Shown one piece after another: positions 46,070 to 55,955 of a stretch of DNA of 64,000 nucleotides (position 1 is the first letter of the stretch; the number at the start of each line of letters is the position of its first letter). The notes under the pieces were generated by a model. It was not told the DNA's origin and did no database searches. It saw only the letters and a program-made list of their open reading frames with translations. The stretch is from assembly GCF_009830945.1 (NCBI RefSeq), contig NZ_VWVV01000009.1, positions 1 to 64,000 on the forward strand. Reading direction: 5' to 3'. The stretch comes from Nocardiopsis sp. FR4. GTDB taxonomy: Bacteria; Actinomycetota; Actinomycetes; Streptosporangiales; Streptosporangiaceae. The position numbers and the translations under genes were made by a program.

Positions 46070-47182
46070 ATGGAGCCGACAACCCCCATGCGCGTGGCCG
46101 TGGTCAGCGGGCTCCACCGCCGCGCTCGCGGGCGGACCGTGGACGACCTGCTGTCCGAGGTGCCCGGGTCCCTGGCCCTGCACCACGACTTCGACGGAAT
46201 CGGCGAGGGGATCGTCCACCGCCTCACCCGTGACCGGTGGGGCCCCGTGGACCACAGCCAGGTCCACCTGGACCACCTGTGCGCCTCCTGCACCCTGCGC
46301 GAGGACCTCGTGCCCGCCCTGCTGCGGATGGCCGAGCGCGGCGAGCACAGCCTGTGCGTGGTGGAGACCTGGGACGGGGTCGAGCCCCGGCAGGTCGCCG
46401 AGGTGGTCGCCGCCCAGGAGGTCCTGCGGCTGGCCGCGGTCATCGGCGTCGTGGACACCGAGCGCCTGCTGCCCGACCTGTCCGGGCACGACGACCTGCG
46501 CGACCGCGGCCTGGACATCGCGGTGGAGGACGAGCGCACCGTCGCCGAGGTGCTCGCGCACCAGGTCGAGTACCCCACGGTGGTCGCCCTGCACGGCGCC
46601 CGCCACCTGGACGAGGCCCGCACCCTGGTCGAGCACCTCAACCCGGCCGCCGCGGTGGTCGGGCCGGGCGGTGGACTGGCCGACCTGATGGACGGCCGCT
46701 TCGACCCCGAGGCCGCCGCGCACCGGCGCAACCCCGCCTGGGCGCACTACTCCGAGCGCGCCGACGGCCGGGTGGGCACCGTGACCTGGACCCGCAGGCG
46801 CCCCCTGCACCCCGTGCGGTTCCACGAGGCGCTGGAGGAGATCGTGTCCGCGGGCCTGCGCGGCCGGGGCCGGGTCTGGCTGGCCAGCCGCCCGGACACC
46901 CTCCTGGTCTGGGACGCCTACAACGACGCCCTGGTCCTGGAGAGCGGCGGCCCCTGGCTGGCCGCCCTGCCCGAGGCCGCGGTGGAGATGGTCTCCGAGA
47001 CCCGCCGCGTCTCCGCCCGGCTGGACTGGGACCCGGTGGTCGGCGACCGCCGCCAGCACCTGGCCTTCACCGGGGTGGACCTGGCAGCCGAGCGCCTGGT
47101 CGCCCTGCTGGACTCGTGCCTGGTGAACGAGGAGGAGGCGGGCCGACCGCTGACCGCCGACCCCTTCGCCGACGCCCTGTGA
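46070..47182 (+). CDS. mrf: COG0523 protein, Mrf-like (ribosome hibernation factor recruiting)
   Basis: 370 residues. It follows the CobW-like plan, with [10 protein letters not shown] at 71-80 in place of GCxCC and a C-terminal CobW_C-like domain. There is no canonical P-loop: the N-terminus reads [20 protein letters not shown], in which the Lys is Arg. This matches mycobacterial Mrf, a COG0523 protein in the C-minus ribosomal operon, reported to recruit a ribosome hibernation factor in zinc-starved cells. First gene in the operon beneath a Zur box. A generic zinc chaperone is the alternative. GGAGGGTGTCCTCCG precedes the ATG. Confidence 0.78.
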   Translation: MEPTTPMRVAVVSGLHRRARGRTVDDLLSEVPGSLALHHDFDGIGEGIVHRLTRDRWGPVDHSQVHLDHLCASCTLREDLVPALLRMAERGEHSLCVVETWDGVEPRQVAEVVAAQEVLRLAAVIGVVDTERLLPDLSGHDDLRDRGLDIAVEDERTVAEVLAHQVEYPTVVALHGARHLDEARTLVEHLNPAAAVVGPGGGLADLMDGRFDPEAAAHRRNPAWAHYSERADGRVGTVTWTRRRPLHPVRFHEALEEIVSAGLRGRGRVWLASRPDTLLVWDAYNDALVLESGGPWLAALPEAAVEMVSETRRVSARLDWDPVVGDRRQHLAFTGVDLAAERLVALLDSCLVNEEEAGRPLTADPFADAL

Positions 47183-47214
47183 GCGGCCGACACCCCGTGA
47201 AGAGGAGGAAACCC

Positions 47215-47448
47215 GTGACCGCCAGACCCCGCCCCCGGGTGTTCGCCAACCCCCTGGGCGACGCCGACCACGTGGACTACAAGGACACCGCGCTGCTGCG
47301 CCGCTTCATCTCGGAGAAGGGCAAGATCCGCAGCCGCCGCGTCACCCGCGTCACCGCCCGCCAGCAGCGCCTGCTGGCCACCGCGATCAAGAACGCCCGT
47401 GAGATGGCCCTGCTGCCCTACCCCTCCAACTCCGCCAACAGGTCCTGA
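47215..47448 (+). CDS. rpsR2: 30S ribosomal protein bS18, zinc-free paralogue
   Basis: 77 residues. [17 protein letters not shown] and [23 protein letters not shown] identify bS18. There is no Cys, so this is the C-minus form that replaces zinc-binding S18 in zinc shortage, freeing zinc. GAGGAGG before the GTG. Second gene of the Zur-controlled operon. Confidence 0.95.
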   Translation: MTARPRPRVFANPLGDADHVDYKDTALLRRFISEKGKIRSRRVTRVTARQQRLLATAIKNAREMALLPYPSNSANRS

Positions 47449-47494
47449 CCGCCCCCGAACCGAACGCACCCCGAACCACGAGAGAGGCACACCC

Positions 47495-47731
47495 GTGTCC
47501 CGTGTCTGCCAGGTGACCGGCAAGGCTCCGGCCTTCGGAAACTCGGTCTCCCACTCCCACCGGCGCACCAGGCGCCGCTTCGACCCCAACATCCAGACCA
47601 AGCGGTACTGGCTGCCCAGCGAGCGGCGCCACGTCCGCCTGCGCGTGAGCACCAAGGGCATGAAGGTCATCGACGCCCGCGGCATCGAACGCGTCGTGGC
47701 CGAGATCCGCGCCCGCGGGAAGAAGGTCTGA
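47495..47731 (+). CDS. rpmB2: 50S ribosomal protein bL28, zinc-free paralogue
   Basis: 78 residues. [20 protein letters not shown] and [13 protein letters not shown] are typical of bL28. The CxxC zinc knuckle is broken (C-Q-V-T), so it is the C-minus form. GTG start; the TGA overlaps the ATG of the S14 gene (TGATG). Confidence 0.95.
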   Translation: MSRVCQVTGKAPAFGNSVSHSHRRTRRRFDPNIQTKRYWLPSERRHVRLRVSTKGMKVIDARGIERVVAEIRARGKKV

Positions 47732-48036
47732 TGGCCAAGAAGAGCAAGATCGTGCGCGGCGAGCAGCGGCGGCGCGTGGTGGCCCGCTACGCCGAGCGGC
47801 GGGCCGAGCTGAAGCGGATCATCCGCAGCCCGCACACCGGCGACGAGGAGCGGGCGGCCGCGGTGGCCGAGCTCAACAGGCAGCCCCGCGACGCCAGCGC
47901 CACCCGGCTGCGCAACCGCGACGCGGTGGACGGCCGCCCGCGCGGGCACCTGCGCAAGTTCGGGCTCTCCCGGATCCGGTTCCGGGAGATGGCCCACCGC
48001 GGGGAACTGCCCGGCGTGACCAAGTCCAGCTGGTAG
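47731..48036 (+). CDS. rpsN2: 30S ribosomal protein uS14, zinc-free paralogue
   Basis: 101 residues, the long form of uS14, which lacks the CxxC-CxxC zinc site of the short form. LPRD-type core is seen in [21 protein letters not shown] and ends [21 protein letters not shown]. Last gene of the operon, followed at once by a very strong terminator. An L33 or L31 paralogue, often found in such operons, is not seen here. Confidence 0.95.
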   Translation: MAKKSKIVRGEQRRRVVARYAERRAELKRIIRSPHTGDEERAAAVAELNRQPRDASATRLRNRDAVDGRPRGHLRKFGLSRIRFREMAHRGELPGVTKSSW

Positions 48037-48052
48037 GGCCGGGGAACACGAG

Positions 48053-48086
48053 GACGGGCCCCGCGTGCGCGCACGCGGGGCCCGTC
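48053..48086. terminator. bidirectional terminator after the Zur operon
   Basis: A perfect 34-base palindrome: GACGGGCCCCGCGTGCG and its complement with no loop between. It lies between the convergent S14 and DUF1232 genes. Confidence 0.88.
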
Positions 48087-48126
48087 GGCGGTGGGAGGGG
48101 GCCGACCGGCGGAGCGGCCCGGGAGG

Positions 48127-48606
48127 CTAGCGCTTGCGGCGCACGCCGTGCCCGGACGCGCGGTCGCGCGCCCCCCGGTCGCCGGCGTCCTGCCCGGGGA
48201 CTCCCCCGGGCGCGGTGCCCCGGCCCGCGCCCGTCTGCCCCTGACCGGGCTGGTTGGCCCGGTGGAAGGCCTGCTGCGCCTGCTTGTCGCGCTCCCACAG
48301 GACGAAGCGCTCGCCCTCGCCGAGCGCCATCGTGGTCAGCCACACGGCGACCCCGACGTCGTCGGCCAGGCCGAGCAGCGGGATGAACAGCTCGGGAACG
48401 AAGTCGACGGGCGAGATGATGTAGATCGCCAGCGCGACCATGCCCAGCAGCTTGGGCGTGGTCAGTTCCGGGTAGCGTCCGCCCAGCTTGGCGCCGACCA
48501 TCCGGGGCACGGCCGCGGCGCGCTTCCACACGGAGACGCCGCCGTCGGTGTTCCGGATGACCTGCCAGGCGGCGGCTCCGGCCGCGGCGCGGTTTGCCTT
48601 GCGCAT
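48127..48606 (-). CDS. YkvA/DUF1232 family membrane protein
   Basis: 159 residues. The DUF1232 signature is the hydrophobic stretch GMVALAIYIISPVDFVPELF, including YxxSPVDxVP, followed by LLGLADDVGVAVWL. The family is membrane-associated, function unknown. The tail from about residue 118 is Gly/Arg-rich and disordered. GAGGAG is 8 bases before the ATG. Divergent from the gene that starts the Tad locus. Confidence 0.9.
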   Translation of the reverse strand: MRKANRAAAGAAAWQVIRNTDGGVSVWKRAAAVPRMVGAKLGGRYPELTTPKLLGMVALAIYIISPVDFVPELFIPLLGLADDVGVAVWLTTMALGEGERFVLWERDKQAQQAFHRANQPGQGQTGAGRGTAPGGVPGQDAGDRGARDRASGHGVRRKR

Positions 48607-49191
48607 CGTTGGTCTCCTCAGGGGGCACGTGACTTCATCAAGATATGACGCGAAGTCACCCCGATTCGTTCCCTGGTGGCACGGGTCCAATCCCGCCCGG
48701 TCCCGCCGGGGTGCCCCGCCCCGCCCGGGAAGAGTCGTCCACAACCTGGCCGAAGGCACTGGTGGGACGAGGAGGAGACGGGCATTCTTGGATGGGGCAA
48801 GGACGAGGGGTGTGAAACAACACCAGGAGTCCCCCCAAACCCCAGAAGGCAACACAAATCCCCAACAGGCACAAAACGGTCAGGCATCGTTCTGTCCACG
48901 GCTTGGCCACATGCGGCCACGGGCAGCCACACCCGGTCTGAGAGGCGGTGACGCACACGGACACGATCCGATCCCCTTCGGCCAGCGGGGGAGTCCCGTC
49001 ACCCGAGTCACGCCCGCCGACCCGCCGACCCCCAACCCCTCCACCACCCCACACCCCGCCCGTCAGGACGGCAAATGCGAGGTCTCCCGCGCTCAGCCAC
49101 ACATTCGTTACGATGCGTCCGAGTGGCACCTTCGACGTGGGAGGCCGCTCATCCGTCTCCCCCAGTGCGCAGAACCGATGGAGCTTGCCCA
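48607..49191. promoter_or_regulatory. divergent region between DUF1232 and the Tad locus
   Basis: 585 bases without a supported gene. GTGACTTC-N15-GAAGTCAC (48629-48659) is a perfect inverted repeat close to the DUF1232 start. CCCCCCAAACCCCAGAAGG at 48831-48849 is a copy of the motif at 31410 and 8031. The right end is GC-rich. Confidence 0.5.
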
Positions 49192-50493
49192 GTGTCCACT
49201 GCCCTACCTCGGTCGGCGACGACCGTCGCCCTGTTGGCGGACATCCCCAGCACGGGCCATGTGGGCGAGGCCGGGGCCCGGCGGTTCGCGATGCGCGGAG
49301 AGGGCATCGGCGAGCGCAGCTCCGCGTTCGTCGCCTTCGCCAGGCAGGAGACCGACGCGGGCCGCAAGGTCGTGGCCCTGTATCCGGCATGGCGGTCCTC
49401 CGACGCCGAGCGGGCGGTCAACTTCGCCCGTGGAGCGCTGCGCACCGACCACATCGCCGGGATCGGCGTCGACCTGTCCCCGCTGGCCCTGTCACTGGTC
49501 GCCGACCAGCTCGCCTACCTCGCCCCCTACCTGCCACCGGGGATGGTCGCCGCGCTGAGCGACGAACTCCCCAGGCACCTGCTCGCGGGCGCCTGGCTCC
49601 GGTCGGTCTCCGGCCTGTCCACCATCCCCACCTCGATGCGCCAGCACATGGGCTCCTACGCCCCCTCGGTCTCCTTCCTGGCCTACTGCGCGCCCACCCG
49701 GCAGGTCGGCCGCATGCGCCCCTCCGACGTGGCCCGCTCGCTGCCGTTCCGGCCCGTGCAGCCGGTCCAGCTGCTGTGCTCCACCCCGGACCCGGCCATC
49801 ACCGGGCCCTTCGACGACAACCTCCCGCAGGCCATCCAACCGGTGGCGGCCCGCACCCTGCCCGCCCAGCCGCTGGGCCCCGAGTACTGGGGCACCGCCA
49901 AGTACGTGGAGTTCGTGGCGCTGAGCGCCCACCCACAGGCCCTGGCCTACGCCGCCAGTTCCCTGCGCTCCTCCCCCTGCTCCTGGTGCGGCGAACCCGT
50001 GTCCGCCCCCCGCTGCCCCTTCTGCGCGGCGACCGCCGCGGGCGGCGGGCGCGCGGCGCGGCGCACCACCCCGCGCCGGACCGCCCGCGAGCGGGAACCG
50101 GACCGGGCCGCCCCGCGGCCGCACGCCCCCGCGCCCGCGCCGCCGACCGGGCCCGCCCGCCCCGCGTCCGGTCCGGCGGACCCCGGACCGCTGTACCCGG
50201 CCCCCGGAACGGCGCGCCCGGACCACGGGACGGGGGACTTCGGAGCGGCGCCCGGGCCTCCCGGGGCGGCGCGCCCCGCCACCAGACCCCCGTTCCCCTC
50301 CCCCGGCCTGCCGGGACCCCCCGGCCCGGCGGCCCCCGCCGGGCCCTCGGGCCCCTTCGGTCCGGACCACCCCTCCGGGCCGAAGCACTCCCTCAGCCCC
50401 CGGTCGGCCAACCCCCCGGGGCACGCACCGGAGGGCCCGCCGCTCGCGGACCGCGTGCCGCGCTCCGAGGAGCCCAGGACCTACTCCCGCTAG
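49192..50493 (+). CDS. zinc-ribbon protein of unknown function preceding the Tad genes
   Basis: 433 residues. Residues 1-300 are a folded domain without a family I recognise (ALLADIPSTGHVGEAGARRF, then SVSFLAYCAPTRQVGRMRPS). A zinc ribbon is near 265-282 (CSWCGEPVSAPRCPFC) and the remaining ~130 residues are Pro/Gly/Ala-rich and disordered. No membrane helix or signal peptide. Only 62 bases before cpaB and in the same direction, so it may be part of the pilus operon, perhaps a regulator or assembly factor. GTG start with GGAG upstream at long spacing. Confidence 0.65.
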   Translation: MSTALPRSATTVALLADIPSTGHVGEAGARRFAMRGEGIGERSSAFVAFARQETDAGRKVVALYPAWRSSDAERAVNFARGALRTDHIAGIGVDLSPLALSLVADQLAYLAPYLPPGMVAALSDELPRHLLAGAWLRSVSGLSTIPTSMRQHMGSYAPSVSFLAYCAPTRQVGRMRPSDVARSLPFRPVQPVQLLCSTPDPAITGPFDDNLPQAIQPVAARTLPAQPLGPEYWGTAKYVEFVALSAHPQALAYAASSLRSSPCSWCGEPVSAPRCPFCAATAAGGGRAARRTTPRRTAREREPDRAAPRPHAPAPAPPTGPARPASGPADPGPLYPAPGTARPDHGTGDFGAAPGPPGAARPATRPPFPSPGLPGPPGPAAPAGPSGPFGPDHPSGPKHSLSPRSANPPGHAPEGPPLADRVPRSEEPRTYSR

Positions 50494-50555
50494 GGACCGC
50501 GCCGTACCTCGGGCGGTCGGCCCGCGACGACACTGGAAACGGATAAGCAGCCCCT

Positions 50556-51335
50556 ATGAACCCCCGTCAGCGACGCGGCGTCCTGCTCATGGCCGTCGCC
50601 GTCATCGGCGCCGTCGCCGTGTTCGCCTCCGTGTTCACCTACCTCAGCGGCCAGCAGGAGCGCCTGGGCGAGTTCGCCACGGTCCTGCGGCTGACGGAGG
50701 ACGTCGACGCCTACCAGCCCATCGGGCAGGACTCGGTGGAACAGGTCCAGGTACCCAGCATGTACTTCGACCCGGAGGTCTTCCTCGGCGACCTGTCCGA
50801 GGTGGAGACCCCCGCCGACCAGGAACTGGTGGCCGCCTCCCACCTGGAGGCGGGCGTGTACCTGCAGCGCGGCATGGTGCAGCCCCAGCCCACCCTCACC
50901 ACCGGTGAGCGCGAGATCGCCATCATGGTCGACGCCGAGACCGGTGTGGCGGGCAAGGTGCGGCGCGGCTCGTTCGTGGACATCTACGGCACCTTCCTGC
51001 CCAGCGACCACGGCGAGGCGTGCGCGGTGCGCATCCTCACCGAGGTGGAGGTCCTCGACATCGGTGAGCTGCGCAGCCAGGAGAGCGAGGCGGGCGGGCT
51101 CTCCGGGGTGGTCCCGGTGACCTTCCGCCTGGAACCCGAGGCCGCGCTCCAGCTCGCCTACGCCGAGGACTTCTCCACCAAGCTGCGGCTGGCCCTGGTG
51201 AGCGCGGACGGCGGCGGCTCGCCCGGCGACTCCGAGTTCTGCAGCGGGGACTTCGAGACCCTCACGGGCGGCGGCTCCGCCGACGGGGGACAGACGACCG
51301 ACGGGCGGCGCGTGCCGCATGGGGGTAAGCGTTGA
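50556..51335 (+). CDS. cpaB: Flp pilus assembly protein CpaB/RcpC
   Basis: 259 residues. A membrane helix at about 8-29, then a SAF-like domain (EVETPADQELVAASHLEAG, VYLQRGMV) and a beta-rich part with VRRGSFVDIYGTF. CpaB is a periplasmic or membrane-linked part of Flp pili that may bind peptidoglycan. Its stop overlaps the TTG start of the next gene. A disordered tail ends the protein. Confidence 0.85.
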   Translation: MNPRQRRGVLLMAVAVIGAVAVFASVFTYLSGQQERLGEFATVLRLTEDVDAYQPIGQDSVEQVQVPSMYFDPEVFLGDLSEVETPADQELVAASHLEAGVYLQRGMVQPQPTLTTGEREIAIMVDAETGVAGKVRRGSFVDIYGTFLPSDHGEACAVRILTEVEVLDIGELRSQESEAGGLSGVVPVTFRLEPEAALQLAYAEDFSTKLRLALVSADGGGSPGDSEFCSGDFETLTGGGSADGGQTTDGRRVPHGGKR

Positions 51336-52750
51336 ACTTCCGCGTCCTGGCGGGCATGCCCACCTCCGAGACGGAGATGGTGCTCACCGCGCGTTTCGAG
51401 GAGCTGGCCAGCGCCGACCTGGTGGCCACCCGGCCCACCACGTCGGCGCTGATCGACGCCGCCGGGGAGTTCCCGGAGATCGACGTGGTCCTGATCCACC
51501 AGGACCTCGGCCCGGCCCCGGTCTTCGACGCCATCCGCGACCTGTCCCACCGGCACCCGCAGCTGGCGATCCTGCTGGTGTCGCCCACGATGGACCCCGA
51601 CACCTTCACCGGCGCCATGGAGGCCGGCGCCCGCGGGGTGATGCCGCACGACTCGGGGATCGCCGAGCTGGAGAGCCGCATCACCAAGGCGGCCGAGTGG
51701 TCGCGGACCCTGCGCCGCCACCTGGAGTCGGCCTCCCTGGACCTGCCCGCCTCGGGCGTGCGCGGCCGGATCGTGGCGATCAGCGGCGCCAAGGGCGGCG
51801 TGGGCACCACCACGTGCGCGGTGCACCTGGCGATGGTCGCCGCCGCGGCGGAGCGGGTGGTCTGCCTGGTGGACCTGGACCTGCAGACCGGCGACCTGCC
51901 CGCGTTCCTCAACCTGCGCCACCGCCGCTCCATCAGCGACCTGGCCGAGGCCGGGGACAACATCACCCCCGGCATGCTCGCCGAGACCCTGTACGTGGAC
52001 CCGCGCGGGCCGCACGTGCTGCTGGCCCCCGAACACGGCGAACGCGGCGAGGACGTCACCGCCAGCGCCACCCGCCGGGTGCTGAGCGCCCTGCGCTCGC
52101 GCTACGAGCTGGTGGTCGTGGACTGCGGTTCCACCATGAACGAGGCCACCGCGATGGCGGTGGAGCTGGCCGACACCGCGATCGTCACCGTCACCCCCGA
52201 CGTGCCCGCCACGCGCGGCGCCCGCAGGCTCATGGCCCTGTGGGAGCGCCTCCAGGTCCGCTCGCACGAGGACGTGTACTCGCTGGTCACCCGGCACAGC
52301 CGCAAGAACGAGATCCAGCCGGACTTCCTCCAGCAGCTGCTCGGCACCCGGGTGCTGCGCACCCCGGTTCCGGCCGCCTACCGGGCGCTGGAGCCGGGTG
52401 AGAACAACGGCGACCCCACCAAGGTGACCGACGAGGGGCTGCGCAGGGCCTTCTCGCGGCTGGCCGCCGAACTCGACCTGCTCAACCCGCCCGCGCCGCC
52501 CGGAGGCGGCAAGGGGGGCCCGACCACCCCGCCCCGGGGGCTGGGCGGGCTGGGTCCGCGGGCCGAGCGGCGCGGGTCGGGACCCTCCACCCGCGACGTG
52601 TCCGGCTTCCTCAACGCCTCGGTGCCCGGCCCCTCCCAGGTGGCGGGCAACGGCCACTCCCCCGTCCCGCCCCTGGGCACGCCCTTCGGCGACCGGCCCG
52701 GTCCCGGCGCGCACGGGGGCGGAGGGGCCCACGGTGGGTTCGATGGCTGA
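51332..52750 (+). CDS. cpaE: Flp pilus ATPase CpaE/TadZ
   Basis: 472 residues. Residues 1-130 look like a receiver domain with LAILLVSPTMDPDTFTGAME; a ParA/MinD-like ATPase follows with the deviant Walker A GAKGGVGTTT near 150. The last ~90 residues are disordered. It is expected to localise the pilus machine to a pole. TTG start with GGGGG before it; the first base of the start lies in the cpaB stop (TTGA). The 3' end overlaps the next gene by 8 bases. Confidence 0.88.
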   Translation: MNFRVLAGMPTSETEMVLTARFEELASADLVATRPTTSALIDAAGEFPEIDVVLIHQDLGPAPVFDAIRDLSHRHPQLAILLVSPTMDPDTFTGAMEAGARGVMPHDSGIAELESRITKAAEWSRTLRRHLESASLDLPASGVRGRIVAISGAKGGVGTTTCAVHLAMVAAAAERVVCLVDLDLQTGDLPAFLNLRHRRSISDLAEAGDNITPGMLAETLYVDPRGPHVLLAPEHGERGEDVTASATRRVLSALRSRYELVVVDCGSTMNEATAMAVELADTAIVTVTPDVPATRGARRLMALWERLQVRSHEDVYSLVTRHSRKNEIQPDFLQQLLGTRVLRTPVPAAYRALEPGENNGDPTKVTDEGLRRAFSRLAAELDLLNPPAPPGGGKGGPTTPPRGLGGLGPRAERRGSGPSTRDVSGFLNASVPGPSQVAGNGHSPVPPLGTPFGDRPGPGAHGGGGAHGGFDG

Positions 52751-53174
52751 GTCCGGCCCCCCGGCGGACCGCGGCCGGTCCGCCGGGAGGGTCCGCGGTG
52801 ACCGCGGCGGGGTGATCGTGGAGTTCGCCGCCGCGGTGCCGTTCCTGATGCTGGCGCTGGCACTGGTGTGGCAGGTCCTGCTACTCGGCATCACGGCCAT
52901 GTACGCCTCGCACGGCGCCGCGGAGGCGGCCCGGCAGGCCGCCGTGACCCCCGACGACATGGCGCGTGTGGACGAGGAGGCCCGCAAGAGGGTCCGCTCC
53001 CCCTGGGACGGCGCGGACGTGATGACGGTGGAGGTGGTCGAGCGCGACGGCTCGCGCTTCGCCCGGGTGACCCTGGCCATGCCGATCTTCCTGCCCGGGG
53101 CCTCCGGGCCGTGGGACGTCACCGGTGAGGCCAAGGTGGTTCCCGAGGTCGAACCGCGGGGGGTGACACCGTGA
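52743..53174 (+). CDS. TadE-like pilus protein
   Basis: 143 residues. DRGGVIVEFAAAVPFLML is the TadE signature: a charged patch, a conserved Glu, then a helix to about residue 47. A small extracytoplasmic domain follows. These pseudopilin-like proteins are minor pilus components. ATG overlaps the cpaE end. The stop overlaps the next GTG (GTGA). Confidence 0.85.
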   Translation: MAESGPPADRGRSAGRVRGDRGGVIVEFAAAVPFLMLALALVWQVLLLGITAMYASHGAAEAARQAAVTPDDMARVDEEARKRVRSPWDGADVMTVEVVERDGSRFARVTLAMPIFLPGASGPWDVTGEAKVVPEVEPRGVTP

Positions 53175-53542
53175 ACGCCGCACCGCCCGGGCGGGACGGC
53201 GGCGACCGGGGCGGTCCGCTGCTGGAGTTCGCCGCGCTCTTCCCGCTCCTGCTCCTGGTCGCGGTCGTCGCGATCGAGGCCTTCCTGGCCTTCGTCGCGG
53301 TGGAGCGGCTGGAGTCCGCGGCCCGCGCCGGGGCGCGCGTGGCCGGGGCCGAGCGGTTGGCGGGCGCCGAGGCCGCCGCGCGCGACGCGCTGCCGTCCTG
53401 GCTGGACGACGCCACCGTCACCAGCGGCGTCAACGACCACGACGGCTTCTACGTGGAGGTGGCACACCCCCTGCCGATCGTGTTCTCGTCGGTGGGCTTC
53501 GACCTGACACTGACCCGGCGGGTGGAGATGCCCGATGTGTGA
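53171..53542 (+). CDS. second TadE/TadG-like pilus protein
   Basis: 123 residues. DRGGPLLEFAALFPLLLLV gives the same signature as the preceding TadE, then a helix and a short domain ending in RRVEMPDV. Probably a second pseudopilin that pairs with the first. The GTG is coupled to the previous stop. Confidence 0.85.
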   Translation: MNAAPPGRDGGDRGGPLLEFAALFPLLLLVAVVAIEAFLAFVAVERLESAARAGARVAGAERLAGAEAAARDALPSWLDDATVTSGVNDHDGFYVEVAHPLPIVFSSVGFDLTLTRRVEMPDV

Positions 53543-53599
53543 GGCGGGGGCGGCGCGCCGCGCCCGCCCGGGGGAGACACGGGGAAGGAGAACGGGACC

Positions 53600-54925
53600 A
53601 TGGGCCTGAAGGACCGTCTTGAGGAGGACCGCGCCGTCGAGGGGCGCTCCGACCGCGGCAGCGTCACGCACTGGCGGCGGCGTCTGCTGGAGGAGATCAA
53701 CCTGGAGGACCTCACCCGGCTGACCCTGGCCCAGCGCCGGGTGCGCCTGGAGAAGGTCGTGGGGCACATCCTGACCCGTGAGGGCCCGGTGCTGTCCGAG
53801 CGCGAGCGGTCCTTGCTCATCCGGCGCGTGGTGGACGAGGCCCTGGGGCTGGGGGTGCTCGAACCGCTGCTGGCCGACGAGACCGTCACGGAGATCATGG
53901 TCAACGGCCCCGACAACGTGTTCGTCGAACGCGGCGGACGCATGCAGCGGGTGGACGCCGCCTTCAACGGCGAGGAGCAGCTCTACCAGACCATCGACCG
54001 CATCGTGTCGCTGGTCAACCGCCGGGTGGACGAGTCCTCACCGATGGTGGACGCGCGGCTGCCCACGGGCGAGCGCGTCAACGTCATCATCCCGCCGCTG
54101 TCGCTGTCGGGCCCGGTCCTGACCATCCGGCGCTTCCCCAAGCCCTACCCCATCGACGAGCTGGTGCGGATGGGCAGCCTGGACTCGCCGACCGGCATCC
54201 TGCTGGCGGCGATGGTGCGCTCGCGGTTCAACATCGTGGTCTCGGGCGGCACCGGCACCGGGAAGACCACCTTCCTCAACGCGATGTCGGCCTTCGTCCC
54301 CGCCGACGAGCGCATCGTCACCATCGAGGACTCCGCCGAGCTCCAGCTGATGCAGGAGCACGTGGTGCGGCTGGAGTCGCGCCCGCCCAACATCGAGGGC
54401 CGGGGCGAGATCGCCATCCGCGACCTGGTGCGCAACGCGCTGCGGATGCGCCCGGACCGCATCATCGTCGGCGAGGTGCGCGGCTCGGAGACCATCGACA
54501 TGCTCCAGGCCATGAACACCGGCCACGACGGCTCGCTGGTGACCGTGCACGCCAACTCGGCGGACGACGCCATCTACCGCCTGCAGACCCTGGCCACCCT
54601 GGGCGAGGGCAACGTGCCCTACGACGCGATCCGCGACCAGATCAACAACGCGGTGGACGCCATCGTGCACCTGGGCCGCTGGCCGGACGGCTCGCGCCGG
54701 GTCAGCGAGATCGCGGTGGTCTCCTCCCGGCGGCGCGAGGAGTTCCGGCTGGACCCGGTGATGCGGTTCGCCGCGGGGCCGCAGGGGCCCAACCGGGCCG
54801 TGGAGGGCGAGTTCCACCACTTCCCGCTGCCCCGGCAGGTGGCCGCGCGGATCTACCACGTGGGCGAGGCCATTCCGGCGGCCTTCGGGGTGGCCTCCGA
54901 GGAACAGCCCCGGAGCGGCTGGTGA
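53600..54925 (+). CDS. cpaF: Flp pilus secretion ATPase CpaF/TadA
   Basis: 441 residues. A type II/IV secretion ATPase: Walker [11 protein letters not shown] near 215, an Asp box ([12 protein letters not shown]), Walker B-like [13 protein letters not shown], and the His box [13 protein letters not shown]. It powers pilus assembly at the cytoplasmic membrane. GAAGGAG before the ATG. It follows the two TadE-like genes by 57 bases. Confidence 0.94.
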   Translation: MGLKDRLEEDRAVEGRSDRGSVTHWRRRLLEEINLEDLTRLTLAQRRVRLEKVVGHILTREGPVLSERERSLLIRRVVDEALGLGVLEPLLADETVTEIMVNGPDNVFVERGGRMQRVDAAFNGEEQLYQTIDRIVSLVNRRVDESSPMVDARLPTGERVNVIIPPLSLSGPVLTIRRFPKPYPIDELVRMGSLDSPTGILLAAMVRSRFNIVVSGGTGTGKTTFLNAMSAFVPADERIVTIEDSAELQLMQEHVVRLESRPPNIEGRGEIAIRDLVRNALRMRPDRIIVGEVRGSETIDMLQAMNTGHDGSLVTVHANSADDAIYRLQTLATLGEGNVPYDAIRDQINNAVDAIVHLGRWPDGSRRVSEIAVVSSRRREEFRLDPVMRFAAGPQGPNRAVEGEFHHFPLPRQVAARIYHVGEAIPAAFGVASEEQPRSGW

Positions 54926-55007
54926 ACCCTCCGGCACGGCCCCGTCCCCTGGAAAGACTCCGACCCGTGCCCGTTCGGGTGCGCCCCTCGACCGTATGGG
55001 AGGTCCG

Positions 55008-55940
55008 GTGACCTGGCAGTTCGTGGCGATCCTCGCCGGTCTGGCCGTGGTGCTGGCGCTGGCGCTGTGGGCGCTGTGGGAGTTCGTGGCCAGCGCCGAG
55101 CAACGGCGGCTGATCGCCGCCCGCAGCGCCCTGGCCCAGGCCGAGTACGAGGCGTCCACGCCCCTGGCGCGGCTGGACGCGGCGATCCACCGCACCCAGT
55201 GGGGTGCGCGGCTGTACCGCAGGATCACCCGGTCGGGCGCGGACGTGCGCCTGTCCACGTTCGTGCTCGCGCTCGCGGGCGGGTCGCTGCTGGCGGTGGT
55301 CGTGGTCTGGCAGGTGCTCGCGCCCTTCTTCGGCCTGCTGGCGGCGGCCGGGGTGGCGTTCCTCTTCTTCTCCTACCTGAACCGGGCCGAGGCCAAGCGG
55401 CGCGAGGAGTTCACCGCCCAGCTGCCGGACCTGGCGCGGGTGCTGGGCAACGCGACCTCGGCCGGTCTGGCCCTGCCCACCGCCGTGGCGATGGCCGCCG
55501 ACGAGCTGGACGGGCCCGCCGGCGAGGAGCTGGGGCGCATGGCCGAGTCGATGAAGGTGGGCGCCAGCTTCGAGGAGGCCGTCGCGGAACTGCGCGAGCG
55601 GATGCCCTCCCGGGAGCTGGGCGTGCTGCTGTCCACGCTGGTGGTGGCCTCGCGCTCGGGCGGCTCGCTGGTCACGGCCCTGCGCAACATCTCCACCACC
55701 CTGGAGAACCGCAAGGAGACCCGGCGCGAGGTGCAGACCATCCTCAGTGAGACCACGAGCACGGTGTGGGCCCTGGGGTTCATGTCGGTGGGCGCGCTCT
55801 TCCTGATCAACGCCATCGAGCCGGGCATCATGCGCGTCATGACCACGTCCGTGGCGGGCGTGGTCGTGCTGTTGGTGGTGGCCGCGCTGTTCGCCATCGG
55901 CTTCCTCCTGGTATCCCGCATCACCAAGTTCGACCTGTGA
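55008..55940 (+). CDS. tadB: Flp pilus assembly protein TadB
   Basis: 310 residues, a T2SSF-domain membrane platform protein. There are helices near 5-25, 92-130 and 265-310; the cytoplasmic four-helix part has LPDLARVLGNATSAGLALP and MKVGASFEEAV. The GTG is preferred to the ATG 12 bases earlier because GGGAGG lies between the two and serves this GTG. Confidence 0.9.
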   Translation: MTWQFVAILAGLAVVLALALWALWEFVASAEQRRLIAARSALAQAEYEASTPLARLDAAIHRTQWGARLYRRITRSGADVRLSTFVLALAGGSLLAVVVVWQVLAPFFGLLAAAGVAFLFFSYLNRAEAKRREEFTAQLPDLARVLGNATSAGLALPTAVAMAADELDGPAGEELGRMAESMKVGASFEEAVAELRERMPSRELGVLLSTLVVASRSGGSLVTALRNISTTLENRKETRREVQTILSETTSTVWALGFMSVGALFLINAIEPGIMRVMTTSVAGVVVLLVVAALFAIGFLLVSRITKFDL

Positions 55941-55955
55941 AGGACCCCGACCCCC

